DNA of 64,000 nucleotides from Desulfococcus sp041737845. GTDB taxonomy: Bacteria > Desulfobacterota > Desulfobacteria > Desulfobacterales > Desulfococcaceae. How positions within the stretch are numbered: the first letter of the stretch is position 1; each line of letters begins with the position of its first letter. The stretch lies in contig NZ_JBGSQX010000087.1 of NCBI RefSeq assembly GCF_041737845.1, positions 23,977 to 87,976 of the forward strand. Reading direction: 5' to 3'. A program made the position numbers and the translations under genes. The notes under the pieces were generated by a model, which searched no databases, was not told the origin of the DNA, and saw only the letters and a list, made by a program, of their open reading frames with translations. Shown here piece after piece: positions 33,715 through 42,895 of this stretch.

Positions 33715-34758
33715 TTACATGGCCCCTTCTGTAAGGGACGGGTCCGTGATGATGATAAAAGTTCCCGCACCGGCCGCCCCGGGGTCGAAATCGGGGAAAA
33801 CGGGGAGGGAGAGGACCGTGACGGTCACAAAGGAGGCGCCGGGCCGGTATTGGACGAGATGCTCCGGGATCCCCAGGCCGTATTCGCTGTGGAACTTCCC
33901 GTTGACGTGGAGCGCCAGGGCGCCGGGGCGCCGTTCGAGGGCCTCCGCGAGGCTCCATGCCATGCCGGCGTCCCAGAGCGCCTGGGCATCCAGCATGCGT
34001 TCAAAGCCGTCCTGCGGGTTTGTTTCGGCTTCCGGCCGGACGGAAATTTCGTCAGGCGCCGGTTTTTCCGCGGGTCGGTTCGGTACGGGTCCGTGTCCGC
34101 CGCCTTCGTCCCGGAGTGTCTCCCAGAAGGCCTTGAATTTTTCACGATACCGATCGGACGGGAGGCCGTAGGGGAGGGGAGGAAGCCACGCCTTGGACGC
34201 CCGGGGCAGCCCCTCCAGGGAGGACCGCCCCAGGCGGGCGGCACGGTTGACATGGCGGCCCGGCGCGTTGGCGGCGACCACGGGAACGCCATGGGTCTTC
34301 GCGAATTCGATGAGGGGGCGGTAATCGCTCCGATAGGCGGGCCACGGCCGGGAGGCTTTCAGAAAATGGCGCTCGGTGATCAGGTCCGCGAGATACTCGT
34401 CCACAACCCCCTGGATGTCACGCTCGAACATCTCCATGGAAAGGAGAAGGTCCCGCGGGGATCGGGGCGCCTGCGCGGAAGCACAGGCCTCGTGAAGGCG
34501 TCTCAGGATCTCGAGTTCAAGATGGTGGGCCGCCGGGTTGCCGTGCTCCTCGCCGATGAACACTGCGTCGGCGTCAGCGGCGGCCCGCACGATGTCGTCC
34601 ATCGTGACGGGGGTGCCGGCTGCGTCAAAGATCCGAAAATGGTCGGGCGTGACCGCGGGCGCCTCGCGCATCCGCATCCCGCCGTGGGGGCGCTGAACCG
34701 AGCAGCCGGCGATCAGCGGCAGAAGCCCCAGACACATCAGGAGCGCTGTTGTTTTCAT
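33715..34758 (-). CDS. ChaN-family haem-binding lipoprotein
   Basis: A 347-residue lipoprotein of the ChaN/TIKI superfamily. The start at 34758 follows GGAGAGGG and gives a clean lipoprotein signal (MKTTALLMCLGLLPLIAGC, lipobox LIAGC); the upstream in-frame extension to 34860 is rejected. Family motifs: FIGEEHGNPAAHHLELEIL near residue 55, LLSMEMFERDIQ, and HVNGKFHSEYG near the C-terminus, which carry the conserved Glu/His groups. Campylobacter ChaN binds haem at the outer membrane surface; other members are proteases or signalling proteins, so haem uptake is a guess. It has a 120-residue insertion rich in Pro and Gly (RPAEKPAPDEISVRPEAETNP) in the middle. No obvious operon partner. Confidence 0.85.
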   Translation of the reverse strand: MKTTALLMCLGLLPLIAGCSVQRPHGGMRMREAPAVTPDHFRIFDAAGTPVTMDDIVRAAADADAVFIGEEHGNPAAHHLELEILRRLHEACASAQAPRSPRDLLLSMEMFERDIQGVVDEYLADLITERHFLKASRPWPAYRSDYRPLIEFAKTHGVPVVAANAPGRHVNRAARLGRSSLEGLPRASKAWLPPLPYGLPSDRYREKFKAFWETLRDEGGGHGPVPNRPAEKPAPDEISVRPEAETNPQDGFERMLDAQALWDAGMAWSLAEALERRPGALALHVNGKFHSEYGLGIPEHLVQYRPGASFVTVTVLSLPVFPDFDPGAAGAGTFIIITDPSLTEGAM

Positions 34759-34814
34759 GATCATCCCTCTCCACTTCTTTGATAGACCCGGGGGCCTCGG
34801 CAGGACGCCGCCCG

Positions 34815-35894
34815 CTAGATGATGGGCAGCGCGAAACTGAAAATGGCGCCGGATCCGCATTGGCTCTGAACGCCGATCTTTCCGTTGTGGGCCTCGACGA
34901 TTTTCTTGGCGATGGCGAGCCCCAGCCCGGTGCTGCTTTCCCCGCCGGTCGGCCGGCTGTCAACCCGCTGAAATTCGCCGAAGAGGCGCTTCTGGTCTTC
35001 ATAGGGGATGCCCGGCCCCTGGTCTTTGACAAACACCCATGCCGACTGATCCTTCCGCTTGAGAAAAATCTGCACGGGGCTTCCCTGGGGAGAATACTTG
35101 AGGGCATTGCTGATCAGGTTGTCGATGACCTGGGTGATCCGGTTGGGGTCGAAGGAGAACGGCGGAATCTCCTCGAGTTCGTCATGAATGGTGATCCGCT
35201 TGTTGTCCGCGAGGTGTCTTGCCAGCTCTATCCGCTGCTTCAGGAGTGCGTTGAGGGAGACCCGGAGGTTGCAGATCTTGAGGTGTCCGCTTTCGATGAC
35301 GGATACATCCAGAAGATCGTTGACCAGAGACAGCATATGCTGGGCCGACTGGTCGATCTTCATCAGCAGCTCATCCGATTTCTCCGGGGATCCCTTGAGA
35401 TAGCCGGCACGGAGGACCTGGGCGATGCTGATGATGACCGAAAGGGGGTTTCTGAGATCGTGGGCCGCGATTCTCAGAAACTTGTTTTTGATCTGATTGG
35501 ACTCGTGCAGCCTGTCCTGGGCCTCGACCAGACGCTTTCCGACATCGACACGGCTGCGCAGTTCATTGACATAAAAAGGCTTGGTCAGATAATCGTGTGC
35601 GCCGTTGTCCAGAGCGTGGACAATGCCGCTTTTTTCGGTTTTGCTGGTCAGCAGAATCAGGTAGATAAAGCGCTGATCGCCGCGATCCTGCATCCGCCTG
35701 CAGATCTCGACGCCGTTGGGCTCCGGCATGACCCAGTCCAGAATGGCCAGGCGAGGAGGATCGTCTGCAGTGAGGGCTGCCCATGCCTCCTCTCCGTTGA
35801 CCGCTTCAATGATGTCATACCCCCACCTCGTCGCAACGTGTTTGAGATACACGCGGATCGTGGGGTCATCATCGGCGATGAGCAGCTTCATCAT
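34815..35894 (-). CDS. Receiver domain-histidine kinase hybrid (cytoplasmic)
   Basis: A 359-residue protein starting with a CheY-like receiver (phospho-Asp D53 in LAILDWVMPE, Lys 105 in DYLTKPF), joined by a short coiled linker to a HisKA domain (H145 in AAHDLRNPL) and a HATPase_c domain (N box DNLISNALKYS, G1 DQGPGIP, G2 STGLGLAIAKKIVEAH). There are no membrane helices or input PAS domain, so it is a cytoplasmic kinase whose activity is set by phosphorylation of its own receiver by another kinase. The AAGGAGCC site and promoter at 35938-35966 precede it. No output regulator is adjacent. Confidence 0.92.
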   Translation of the reverse strand: MMKLLIADDDPTIRVYLKHVATRWGYDIIEAVNGEEAWAALTADDPPRLAILDWVMPEPNGVEICRRMQDRGDQRFIYLILLTSKTEKSGIVHALDNGAHDYLTKPFYVNELRSRVDVGKRLVEAQDRLHESNQIKNKFLRIAAHDLRNPLSVIISIAQVLRAGYLKGSPEKSDELLMKIDQSAQHMLSLVNDLLDVSVIESGHLKICNLRVSLNALLKQRIELARHLADNKRITIHDELEEIPPFSFDPNRITQVIDNLISNALKYSPQGSPVQIFLKRKDQSAWVFVKDQGPGIPYEDQKRLFGEFQRVDSRPTGGESSTGLGLAIAKKIVEAHNGKIGVQSQCGSGAIFSFALPII

Positions 35895-35937
35895 GGCTCC
35901 TTATGTCTGGAATGAGTCTGTCGGTATAATTTTATTT

Positions 35938-35966
35938 ATACTACACCGGATTTCCGGAATGATCAA
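35938..35966 (-). promoter_or_regulatory. Predicted sigma-70 promoter for the hybrid kinase gene
   Basis: On the minus strand TTGATC (complement of 35961-35966), 17-base spacer, TAGTAT (complement of 35938-35943), about 45 bases before the ATG. Confidence 0.5.
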
Positions 35967-36068
35967 GCCCGATGGAAGAATATTTTGTGCAGGCGGTGAT
36001 TCGTGCCGGACAGCGGTGTCCAGGCTCCCGAACCCTAACATCCGTCCAGTCGCAATACAAGGGAAAAA

Positions 36069-36097
36069 TTGACAATTCCGTCGGGCTTTGATAATAA
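36069..36097 (+). promoter_or_regulatory. Predicted sigma-70 promoter for the DinG-like helicase gene
   Basis: TTGACA (36069-36074), 17-base spacer, TAATAA (36092-36097): five to six consensus matches in each hexamer. It sits within the divergent intergenic region 35895-36165, which holds no other gene. Confidence 0.65.
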
Positions 36098-36165
36098 CCG
36101 CCATTCAACGTCCGCGGCGGAATCCGGATGTTTCCGTCAATACCCCTTAGCCCCGGTTTGGATCG

Positions 36166-38946
36166 GTGTTCAACCCCTATACAGATAACTTTACAGACGT
36201 GGCCTATATCTTCGCCCACGCGGGATCGCGGGAGGTCGAAGGGCGCCGCGTCTATGCCGTCGCGGCGGCCGCAAATCGGCCGGGCGGCGAAAAAAGCGTC
36301 TTCACCTCCCTGATCGCCTATCCCGGCCTGACGGCCCGCGAACACGCCGCTTCAGGCATCACCAGCAACATGATGGCGGACGCACCGGGCCCCGCTGTCG
36401 TCTCCCGGAGGCTTCGGGCGTTTCTGGGCGACAAACCCTTCTTTCTTGCCCTGGACATCCACGGCGTCATGGACGAACTCATGGCCCTGTCGGGCATTGG
36501 GCGCGCCGTGGATTTGGGCTTTTCCGCGGAGTTCTTTTTCCCCCACCTGAGCGCGGCCGGCCTCAAGACCCTCTGGGAGCACGTCGCATCGAGGGAGCGC
36601 GACAGGATCAGCTTCACCCTGGAGGAGGGGATCGCCCTTTCCGTGGACCTGGCCCGCACCATCGCCTCCCAGTGCATGAGCGACGCCCACACCGGCTATG
36701 CGCCGGCCCTGAGGCATTTCCTGAAAAAAAGCGACACCCTTTTCGGCGACCTCTGGCGCCATCTCCACCGGAATTTTCAGGCCTGCTTCGGCGGGCGCTT
36801 CACCCCTTCGAGGGCATCGGATACCGCCGGGTGGCGGCTGTTCCTTGAAAAAGCCGACAAGGAGGAAAGGAAGTCCGGGAAAGGGTATCCTTTTCCTATA
36901 ATTCCGGCAGAACACCTTGATGGCATCTACCGCGCGCTGGCGGCATCGGGCCGGGGGTTCAGATACCGGGCCGAGCAGGCCGCCTATGCCGGGCATGTCG
37001 CCTCCGCCTTCAACGATGCGGCCGTTCTGACCATCGAGGCCGGCACGGGAACCGGAAAGACCCTGGGATACCTGCTTCCGGCCATGGAATATCTCCGCCT
37101 GAACCCGGGGGAACGCATCGTTGTATCCACCTATACCAAGAGCCTCCAGGAGCAGATATTCCACAACGAGGTCGCCTTCATCCGCCAGTCCCTGCCGGCC
37201 TATCACGATATCCGCATCGTCCTCCTCAAGGGCAAAAGCAGCTATATCTGCATCGAAAAACTGGATTCCCTCTACGATGAGGCCCTCGTCGGCGAAAGGC
37301 TCCTGGCCTGGCTCTACTGCCTCATCACCGCATTCAGCTTCCGGCGGGCCGATATCGGCACGACCGGAGAGGCGGTGAGACGCTGCTTCGACGCCGACCA
37401 CAGTTTCAGCCGGATGCTCAAGGAGATCTCCGCGGGGAGCGGGTGCCCCCCGGGCCATACCCGGTGCCCGGCCCAGGTCGTCACCGCCCAGGCCCTGGCG
37501 GCGGATCTGGTCATCACCAACCACCATAAACTGGCGCTCCTGGACAGGGACCCCCTCCTGGCCGGATGCTTCAACAACTATATCATCGATGAAGCAAACC
37601 ATTTCGAGCCGGCTGTGCGGAATGCCTTCGCCCAGATCGTGCATTCGCGCGACATCAAGGCGGTTCTCGACGATCTGGAAAGCCGGATTCACGATCTCTT
37701 CGAGAAGGGCTCCGGGGGGTGCGAAGCCTCCCTTGTCCGGAACATGGCGGATTTCACATCCCTCCGGGAGGCGGCCGAAGGGCTCCGGTCGGCCCTGATC
37801 GCAGCGGACCCCGGGTCCCTTCAGGGCACCGTTCACACCCTGCCCGCGACGCATCCGGCCGTTGCGGGCGGGGACCTGCGTTCCCGCATCGAAACGCTCT
37901 CGGCCGCAATCGACGCCGCCGCGCGAAACCTTGACTGGCTCAAGGACGACGACGCCTGCCGCAGGTTGAGCCTCCAGCGAAGGACCCGGAAGCGGCTGGA
38001 AAACCAGCTCGAAAGGCTGGTGGAAGGGGCGGGAACCCTCAAGGCCATCCGGGAAGCCGTCGTTTCGGAAAACAATATCACGGTCTACCGGATCTTCCGC
38101 AAGCACTGGTCCCTGGCGGCCCAGATGGTCCAGGTCGGCGGCCTGATCCGGGAGCGGATCCACGACAGGAAAAGGTGCGTTGTCTACACGGCGGCGACGA
38201 TCTGTCACCGGGGCGGGTTCAAGAACTTTCAGGAGATCGCAGGGATGACTTCGGCGCACGAGGGGGAAAACGCCGTCTCCCCCCGGGAGTTCCGCTTTGT
38301 CCGGATCCCGTCTCCCTACCCCGAGGGCGCCATGGAGATCATCGTCCCGCCGGAGGCCGTCAGCGGAAAATACGACAACAAGGCGGCCTGGATCGATGCG
38401 GTGGCCCGAGCCCTGCCCTGTTTCGTCCGGGAAAACGGCGGGAGGACCCTGGTGCTCTTTTCGAGCTACCAGGACCTCGACCGCATCCTTGAAAAAGCCG
38501 GCGCGGCCTTGGATGACCCCCGATTCCCGCTGCTCGTGCAGCGGCCGGGGATGGCCACCGCCGGCCTGTGCGACGAATTCCGGGCCGTGAAGGAGAGCGT
38601 GCTTCTCGGGGTCGATTCCTTCTGGTACGGGGTCGACTTCAAGGGGGACACCCTGACCCAGGTGATCATCACGCGCATCCCCTATCCGCCGCCCAACGAC
38701 CCCATCCAGGCGGCCCGCAAGCATGTGATGTCTGCCGGAGACTTCTGGGAGAGATACCGCTACGATACCGACATCAAGATGAAGCAGGGCATCGGGCGGC
38801 TCATCCGATCCGAAACGGATCGGGGACGGGTGGTGATCCTGGATTCGCGGTATCGGCCGCGGCGGGCCTCAGTCTCTGGCCTTGTTGACACACCAGAACG
38901 CCGCGAAAAAGAAGACCGCGCCCAGCCCAAGAAGGATCCCGTATGA
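36166..38946 (+). CDS. DinG/XPD-like iron-sulfur helicase with decayed N-terminal exonuclease domain
   Basis: A 926-residue protein starting with GTG (no strong ribosome site). Residues 12-175 align with the DnaQ/DEDDh exonuclease fold of Gram-positive DinG (FTSLIAYPGLTAREHAASGITSNMMADAP matches the usual FSTLVxP...ITGIT...DAP), but the catalytic acids are gone: the first motif is FAHAG instead of DxE, and HNxxFD is LDIHGVMD. Helicase domain: Walker A AGTGTGKT (292-299), DEAN box IIDEANHF (474-480), C362 plus C407, C427 and C434 as candidate 4Fe-4S ligands, and the C-terminal motif IGRLIRSETDRG. The 5'-3' helicase resolves R-loops and damaged DNA. Its last 26 codons overlap the convergent ABC permease gene. 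Confidence 0.9.
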   Translation: MFNPYTDNFTDVAYIFAHAGSREVEGRRVYAVAAAANRPGGEKSVFTSLIAYPGLTAREHAASGITSNMMADAPGPAVVSRRLRAFLGDKPFFLALDIHGVMDELMALSGIGRAVDLGFSAEFFFPHLSAAGLKTLWEHVASRERDRISFTLEEGIALSVDLARTIASQCMSDAHTGYAPALRHFLKKSDTLFGDLWRHLHRNFQACFGGRFTPSRASDTAGWRLFLEKADKEERKSGKGYPFPIIPAEHLDGIYRALAASGRGFRYRAEQAAYAGHVASAFNDAAVLTIEAGTGTGKTLGYLLPAMEYLRLNPGERIVVSTYTKSLQEQIFHNEVAFIRQSLPAYHDIRIVLLKGKSSYICIEKLDSLYDEALVGERLLAWLYCLITAFSFRRADIGTTGEAVRRCFDADHSFSRMLKEISAGSGCPPGHTRCPAQVVTAQALAADLVITNHHKLALLDRDPLLAGCFNNYIIDEANHFEPAVRNAFAQIVHSRDIKAVLDDLESRIHDLFEKGSGGCEASLVRNMADFTSLREAAEGLRSALIAADPGSLQGTVHTLPATHPAVAGGDLRSRIETLSAAIDAAARNLDWLKDDDACRRLSLQRRTRKRLENQLERLVEGAGTLKAIREAVVSENNITVYRIFRKHWSLAAQMVQVGGLIRERIHDRKRCVVYTAATICHRGGFKNFQEIAGMTSAHEGENAVSPREFRFVRIPSPYPEGAMEIIVPPEAVSGKYDNKAAWIDAVARALPCFVRENGGRTLVLFSSYQDLDRILEKAGAALDDPRFPLLVQRPGMATAGLCDEFRAVKESVLLGVDSFWYGVDFKGDTLTQVIITRIPYPPPNDPIQAARKHVMSAGDFWERYRYDTDIKMKQGIGRLIRSETDRGRVVILDSRYRPRRASVSGLVDTPERREKEDRAQPKKDPV

Positions 38947-39606
38947 CGCCATGGCCGGCGGATGGCCGAAGGCCGCGGCCCGGATCGATTTGGCGGCATG
39001 GGTCAGGGGCAGGAGGGAGAGCAGCTTCTGCACCCACTCCGGCAGGCGCTCCACCGGGAAAAAGGTGCCGCCCAGGAATGCCATGGGGATGATCACGAAG
39101 CTGTTGATCATGGCCTGGTCCGCGTGGGATTTGACCAGCATCGCGAGGGCCACGGCCAGGGACGCGAAAACAAAGCTGTTCAGCAGAACGGCGGCCCAGA
39201 AGAGGGGATTGTAGGAGAGAAAAACCCCGAAAAGTGCCCCCAGAACGAGAATGATGCACACGGACAGGATTGCCCGGGTCATTCCCGCCAGCACCTCTCC
39301 GGTCACATAGGCCATGTTGCTGATGGGGGCGGCCTGGAATTCCTCGAAGATATGCCAGTAGAACCGGGCGATATTGATCTCGCTGGCGATGCCGAAGGCC
39401 TGGGTCATGCTGCTCATGGCCACCAGGCCCGGAATGAGGAATTCCGTATAGGTGCGGCCCTCGACCTGAACGTGGCCGCCCATGGCATACCCGAAGGCGA
39501 TGAGATAGAGCAGCGGCGACACCGACATGGAGGCGATCATTCTCGACAATCGCCGCTTCATGATCAGCATTTCCCGATAGTAGACGGCATGCCATCCCCG
39601 GATCAT
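38869..39606 (-). CDS. ABC-2 type transporter permease
   Basis: A 245-residue exporter permease with about six hydrophobic segments (MSVSPLLYLIAFGYAMGG, MTRAILSVCIILVLGALFGVFL and others). The motif SFVIIPMAFLGGTFFPVERLPEWVQ between the fourth and fifth helices is typical of ABC-2 permeases of the NodJ/DrrB type. Its start overlaps the stop of the ATPase gene (ATGA, 4 bases) so it is translated with it. The 3' end overlaps the dinG-like gene by 78 bases on the other strand. Substrate is not known; these systems export drugs, polysaccharides or lipids. Confidence 0.9.
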   Translation of the reverse strand: MIRGWHAVYYREMLIMKRRLSRMIASMSVSPLLYLIAFGYAMGGHVQVEGRTYTEFLIPGLVAMSSMTQAFGIASEINIARFYWHIFEEFQAAPISNMAYVTGEVLAGMTRAILSVCIILVLGALFGVFLSYNPLFWAAVLLNSFVFASLAVALAMLVKSHADQAMINSFVIIPMAFLGGTFFPVERLPEWVQKLLSLLPLTHAAKSIRAAAFGHPPAMASYGILLGLGAVFFFAAFWCVNKARD

Positions 39607-40439
39607 TTGACCTTCTTTCCCGTCAGCGCCAGAAAAGCGTCCTCCAGGTTGACCCGACGCAGGCTGAAGCTGTCCTTCTGCTCGGTGATATAGCTTCCGG
39701 CGTCGTGCTGACTCTTGAAATAATGCGTTTTCATCTCCCCGTCGAGAACCCGGTCAATGGCCCAGGCGCCGATTCTCGAGATCAGGTGTCGGGGCGTATC
39801 GATGGCCACGATGGCGCCTTCGTCCAGGAACGCGACCCGGTCCGCCAGAAACTCGGCCTCCTCGATGTAATGGGTTGTCAGAAAGATCGTGGCGCCGCTC
39901 TGCTGGATCTGTTTGATGAGCGCCCATATCCGCCTGCGGATGCTCGCGTCCAGGCCCACCGTCGGCTCATCGAGGAACAGGATCCTCGGGGAGTGGACGA
40001 GTGCCCTGGCGATCATGACCCTGCGCTTCATCCCGCCGGAAAGCTGTTTTGCCGGGGTGCCTTTGCGGTCCAGGAGGTCGATGTATCCCAGGAGTTCATC
40101 GATTTTCTCGCGGCGGTCCTGCCTGGGCATGTGAAAAAGCCTGCCGTGGACATCCAGGTTCTCGAAGACCGTGAGCTCCTGGTCCAGGTTGGCCGACTGG
40201 GGGACGAGGCCGAACTGCCGCTTGGCGGACAGGGTTTCGGTTTCGATGTTGAATCCGTTCAGAAAAGCCTTTCCGCTCGTCAGCTTGGTAAGGCCGGTCA
40301 GGATCCGGATCGTGGTGGTCTTGCCCGCCCCGTTGGGGCCCAGATAAGCGAATATCTCTCCTTCGTGGACCCGGAGCGTAACGCCCTTCAGGGCCTCGAT
40401 GGTTTTGTATGCTTTTCTCAGGGTTTCGATTCGAATCAT
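39603..40439 (-). CDS. ABC transporter ATP-binding protein (DrrA/NodI-like)
   Basis: A 278-residue nucleotide-binding subunit of the ABC-2 exporter. Walker A GPNGAGKTT, Q-loop FGLVPQSANLDQELTV, signature LSGGMKRR, Walker B RILFLDEPTVGLD, switch His LTTHYIEEAE. The C-terminal ~60 residues after the core form the regulatory tail seen in DrrA/NodI proteins. It directly precedes and overlaps the permease gene. Function: export of an unidentified compound. Confidence 0.9.
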   Translation of the reverse strand: MIRIETLRKAYKTIEALKGVTLRVHEGEIFAYLGPNGAGKTTTIRILTGLTKLTSGKAFLNGFNIETETLSAKRQFGLVPQSANLDQELTVFENLDVHGRLFHMPRQDRREKIDELLGYIDLLDRKGTPAKQLSGGMKRRVMIARALVHSPRILFLDEPTVGLDASIRRRIWALIKQIQQSGATIFLTTHYIEEAEFLADRVAFLDEGAIVAIDTPRHLISRIGAWAIDRVLDGEMKTHYFKSQHDAGSYITEQKDSFSLRRVNLEDAFLALTGKKVK

Positions 40440-40675
40440 GCTCGTATTTTCTGGTGCATGGGGTCGAGGAGGAGTCTTTAGAAACCGAAAACTGGCCGAT
40501 CAAAATGCTGGAATATAGGCGATGAGAGAGGTCTTGTCAATCCGTTCGGGCCGCAGAAGGATCGGATGATCCCACTTGCGGGACATTTCTTTCTTGATTT
40601 ATCTGGATCACCGGGATAGGTAACCTTGACTTTAAAAAAGAGACAAGAACATTTCAAACACACTAAAGGAGATTA
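40440..40675. other. Intergenic region upstream of the ABC exporter genes; no supported gene
   Basis: 236 bases with AT-rich patches (TTTCTTTCTTGATTTATC). I see no coding frame; it should contain the minus-strand promoter of the exporter and the plus-strand promoter of the following small ORF (a TTGACT lies at 40626-40631 without a clear -10). Confidence 0.35.
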
Positions 40676-40846
40676 ATGCCGTTTCGGGAAGGGCGACGAA
40701 CCTTGAGACCGCGCCGTCCCGAAAAAAAATCAGAAAGAAAATCGGCAACTCACTACCGTCATGGGGGTTTTCCCGGATGGATGCCGGGCCGAGGTTATTT
40801 CCGGAACAACTGTTTTGGGCACGACCTCGCGGCCGGGCCATCATGA
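40676..40846 (+). CDS. Possible small basic protein (56 aa), unknown
   Basis: A short frame behind a good ribosome site (AAAGGAG, 4-base gap plus ATG). The product is Arg/Lys/Gly-rich (MPFREGRRTLRPRRPEKK then KSATHYRHGG) with a single Cys. No family is recognised and nothing supports function; composition could also reflect chance. It lies 31 bases before the transglycosylase start. Confidence 0.3.
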   Translation: MPFREGRRTLRPRRPEKKSERKSATHYRHGGFPGWMPGRGYFRNNCFGHDLAAGPS

Positions 40847-40877
40847 GGGGAATCCACCGATGGCAAGGAGGAACCTT

Positions 40878-41507
40878 ATGGAAACATCACCTGAAACCAT
40901 TACCCCTGAAGGAGGAAATCTCGCACAAAAGCCGAAAAAGAAGATCTGGCTTTTGATCATCCTCATATCGATTGCATTTTTTTTCAATGGAATCCCCAAC
41001 GCAAAAGGACGCCCCTTCTACTCCCCCGAGCACCCCTCGAATCTCAAGCGTGAGCGCGGCAACACGAATAGGGACGATTCATCCAGGGAAGACCCAGAAA
41101 ACGCCTATGACAAGATCATCCTGGAAGCGGCGCGCCGCCACGAGGTTCACCCGGCGCTGATCAAGGCGATCATCAAGGCGGAATCGAGCTATAATTCCAA
41201 AGCCGTCTCGAAGAGGGGCGCTAGAGGATTGATGCAGCTCATGCCGGGAACCGCCCGCGCGATGGGGGTGAAAAACAGCTTCAACCCCAGCCACAACATC
41301 AACGGGGGGACGAGATATTTCAAGCACCTCCTGGATGAGTTCGAGGGAAACATCCGGCTGGCGCTGGCAGCCTATAACGCCGGCGTCGAAAAGGTGAAAA
41401 AATACGGACGCGTTCCACCGTACAAGGCCACCCGCAGCTATATCACCAAGGTGATATCCTACTACCGCGAATACCGTTCAGAGATGAGAATGATGGCCAG
41501 GAGCTGA
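40878..41507 (+). CDS. Membrane-anchored lytic transglycosylase (SLT domain)
   Basis: A 209-residue protein. I choose the ATG at 40878 over the upstream ones because AAGGAGG sits seven bases ahead of it. A cytoplasmic N-terminus of about 25 residues (rich in Pro/Lys) precedes one membrane helix (KKIWLLIILISIAFFFNGIP), then a low-complexity linker and the SLT domain from residue 75: catalytic Glu in IKAESSYNSKAVSKRGARGLMQLMPGTA, and the family motif AAYNAGVEKVKKYGRVPPYKAT. It should cut peptidoglycan glycan strands from the periplasmic side. It is the first gene of a run that ends with an exported DNA ligase. Confidence 0.92.
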   Translation: METSPETITPEGGNLAQKPKKKIWLLIILISIAFFFNGIPNAKGRPFYSPEHPSNLKRERGNTNRDDSSREDPENAYDKIILEAARRHEVHPALIKAIIKAESSYNSKAVSKRGARGLMQLMPGTARAMGVKNSFNPSHNINGGTRYFKHLLDEFEGNIRLALAAYNAGVEKVKKYGRVPPYKATRSYITKVISYYREYRSEMRMMARS

Positions 41508-41534
41508 TCGTTTCACATTGACGGAGCCGCTTCC

Positions 41535-42872
41535 TTGAAACCGTTCCGCTGGCATCTGCTGCCCATGATCGTGGTTGCCGTCGGGGTCATGGGCATCTGG
41601 GGGGCGGCCTATGCCGCAGCCGATGCGCTGGGGCGTCTTCAGTGGCTGGTATACCTGGGCGGCCTGACGGCGCTGATCGGGGCCTTCCTGTTCAAGCGGG
41701 AGTTGTCGGATGAGGAGATCCGCATCCGCGATCAGCGCCGGGAAATCACGGCGCAACGGGAGGGCCTCAAGGAGGAACAAACCCGTCTCGAGGATGCCCG
41801 AAAGGCCATGGGAGCCGACCTTTCCCGCCGGACCCAACTGATCGCGCAGCGGGAATCGGACCTGTTCCAGAAGCTCATGACCTTCCACGAATGGATGGAA
41901 TTCCCGGCAGGGCTGGGCGCGGAAGAGGGGCAGGCCCCGCCTGCCTGCTTCGAAAAGGATCAGGCGGTCATGGCCTTGATCCGCAGCCGGACCGAACAGC
42001 TATTCGAGGACATCAAGAACAAGGTTTACCAGAAAGACGGGCGCTTTGAAAAAGGGCGCCTCATGATGGACATGATGGCCCTCATGGAATCCGTGGCCCG
42101 AATCTATCAGCCGGATTCCGAAAACCCCCTTCTCGAGACCAACGTCGAACTGCTCCTCAGGGCCGCAAATCGCATCGCGCTGCAGATGCTGGTGGTGCTG
42201 GAGCAGCTCCCCCTCGACATCAAAAGCTACAGCATCCGCAACATCCACGACAACGTTCAGACCGGCATCAAGATCTACGGCGTCTACAAGGCGGCCAACC
42301 CTTACTGGACATTTCTGCGGCCGGTGTATTACCTGGGCCGTTACGGCCTGGGGGCAAACCCCGTCACCCTGGGCGTCGCCTGGGCACTGGGGGAGATCGC
42401 GAAGACGGGCGCCAAGAAACTGTCGTCCCATCTTGCCAACCGGTATGCCCTCAACCTGCTCCATGACATGGTCTTCATCGTCGGCAGCGAGGCCGCAGGG
42501 ATCTTCGGGGGCGATTTCCGCCACCGGGAGAGCAACTGGGTTTTCGGCGCCGAACTGACGGATCTGATGCGACGATTCCCCCTGTCCGAGGAGATGCTCC
42601 TCCATGGCCTGAACGAAATCGGGCATCTCCGACTGCGGAGCGAATATGACCGCATCTTTTTCTACCGCTGCCTGGCCGCCCGAAAAAGCGCGGACCCGGG
42701 ACGGGTCGACGCCCGGAAGTTCCTGAACGAAGCCGAGCGGACGGCCGTCGGCAAGCGCCTGGCCGTATTCTTCAACCGGCACATCCCCCATGAATCCTCC
42801 CGGAAAACAAGGCAATGGAAGGCGGATGCGGAGGCCAGGCTGGGCATCGACATCGCCATCCCGGGCCGGTGA
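41535..42872 (+). CDS. Unknown membrane protein with coiled coil (445 aa)
   Basis: I do not recognise the family. The start is a TTG at 41535 after ACGGAG. Two closely spaced hydrophobic segments (LLPMIVVAVGVMGIWGAAYAAAD and QWLVYLGGLTALIGAFLF, residues 8-52) anchor the protein; a charged coiled-coil (residues 55-110, ITAQREGLKEEQTRLEDARK) follows, then a largely soluble helical part with a hydrophobic patch (TFLRPVYYLGRYGLGANPVTLGVAWALGEIAKTG, residues 255-290). It has no enzymatic motif visible. Gap to the transglycosylase is 27 bases; it is probably part of the same transcript. Confidence 0.7.
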   Translation: MKPFRWHLLPMIVVAVGVMGIWGAAYAAADALGRLQWLVYLGGLTALIGAFLFKRELSDEEIRIRDQRREITAQREGLKEEQTRLEDARKAMGADLSRRTQLIAQRESDLFQKLMTFHEWMEFPAGLGAEEGQAPPACFEKDQAVMALIRSRTEQLFEDIKNKVYQKDGRFEKGRLMMDMMALMESVARIYQPDSENPLLETNVELLLRAANRIALQMLVVLEQLPLDIKSYSIRNIHDNVQTGIKIYGVYKAANPYWTFLRPVYYLGRYGLGANPVTLGVAWALGEIAKTGAKKLSSHLANRYALNLLHDMVFIVGSEAAGIFGGDFRHRESNWVFGAELTDLMRRFPLSEEMLLHGLNEIGHLRLRSEYDRIFFYRCLAARKSADPGRVDARKFLNEAERTAVGKRLAVFFNRHIPHESSRKTRQWKADAEARLGIDIAIPGR

Positions 42873-42895
42873 AGACAGGAGGGAAAGGGGGCTGA

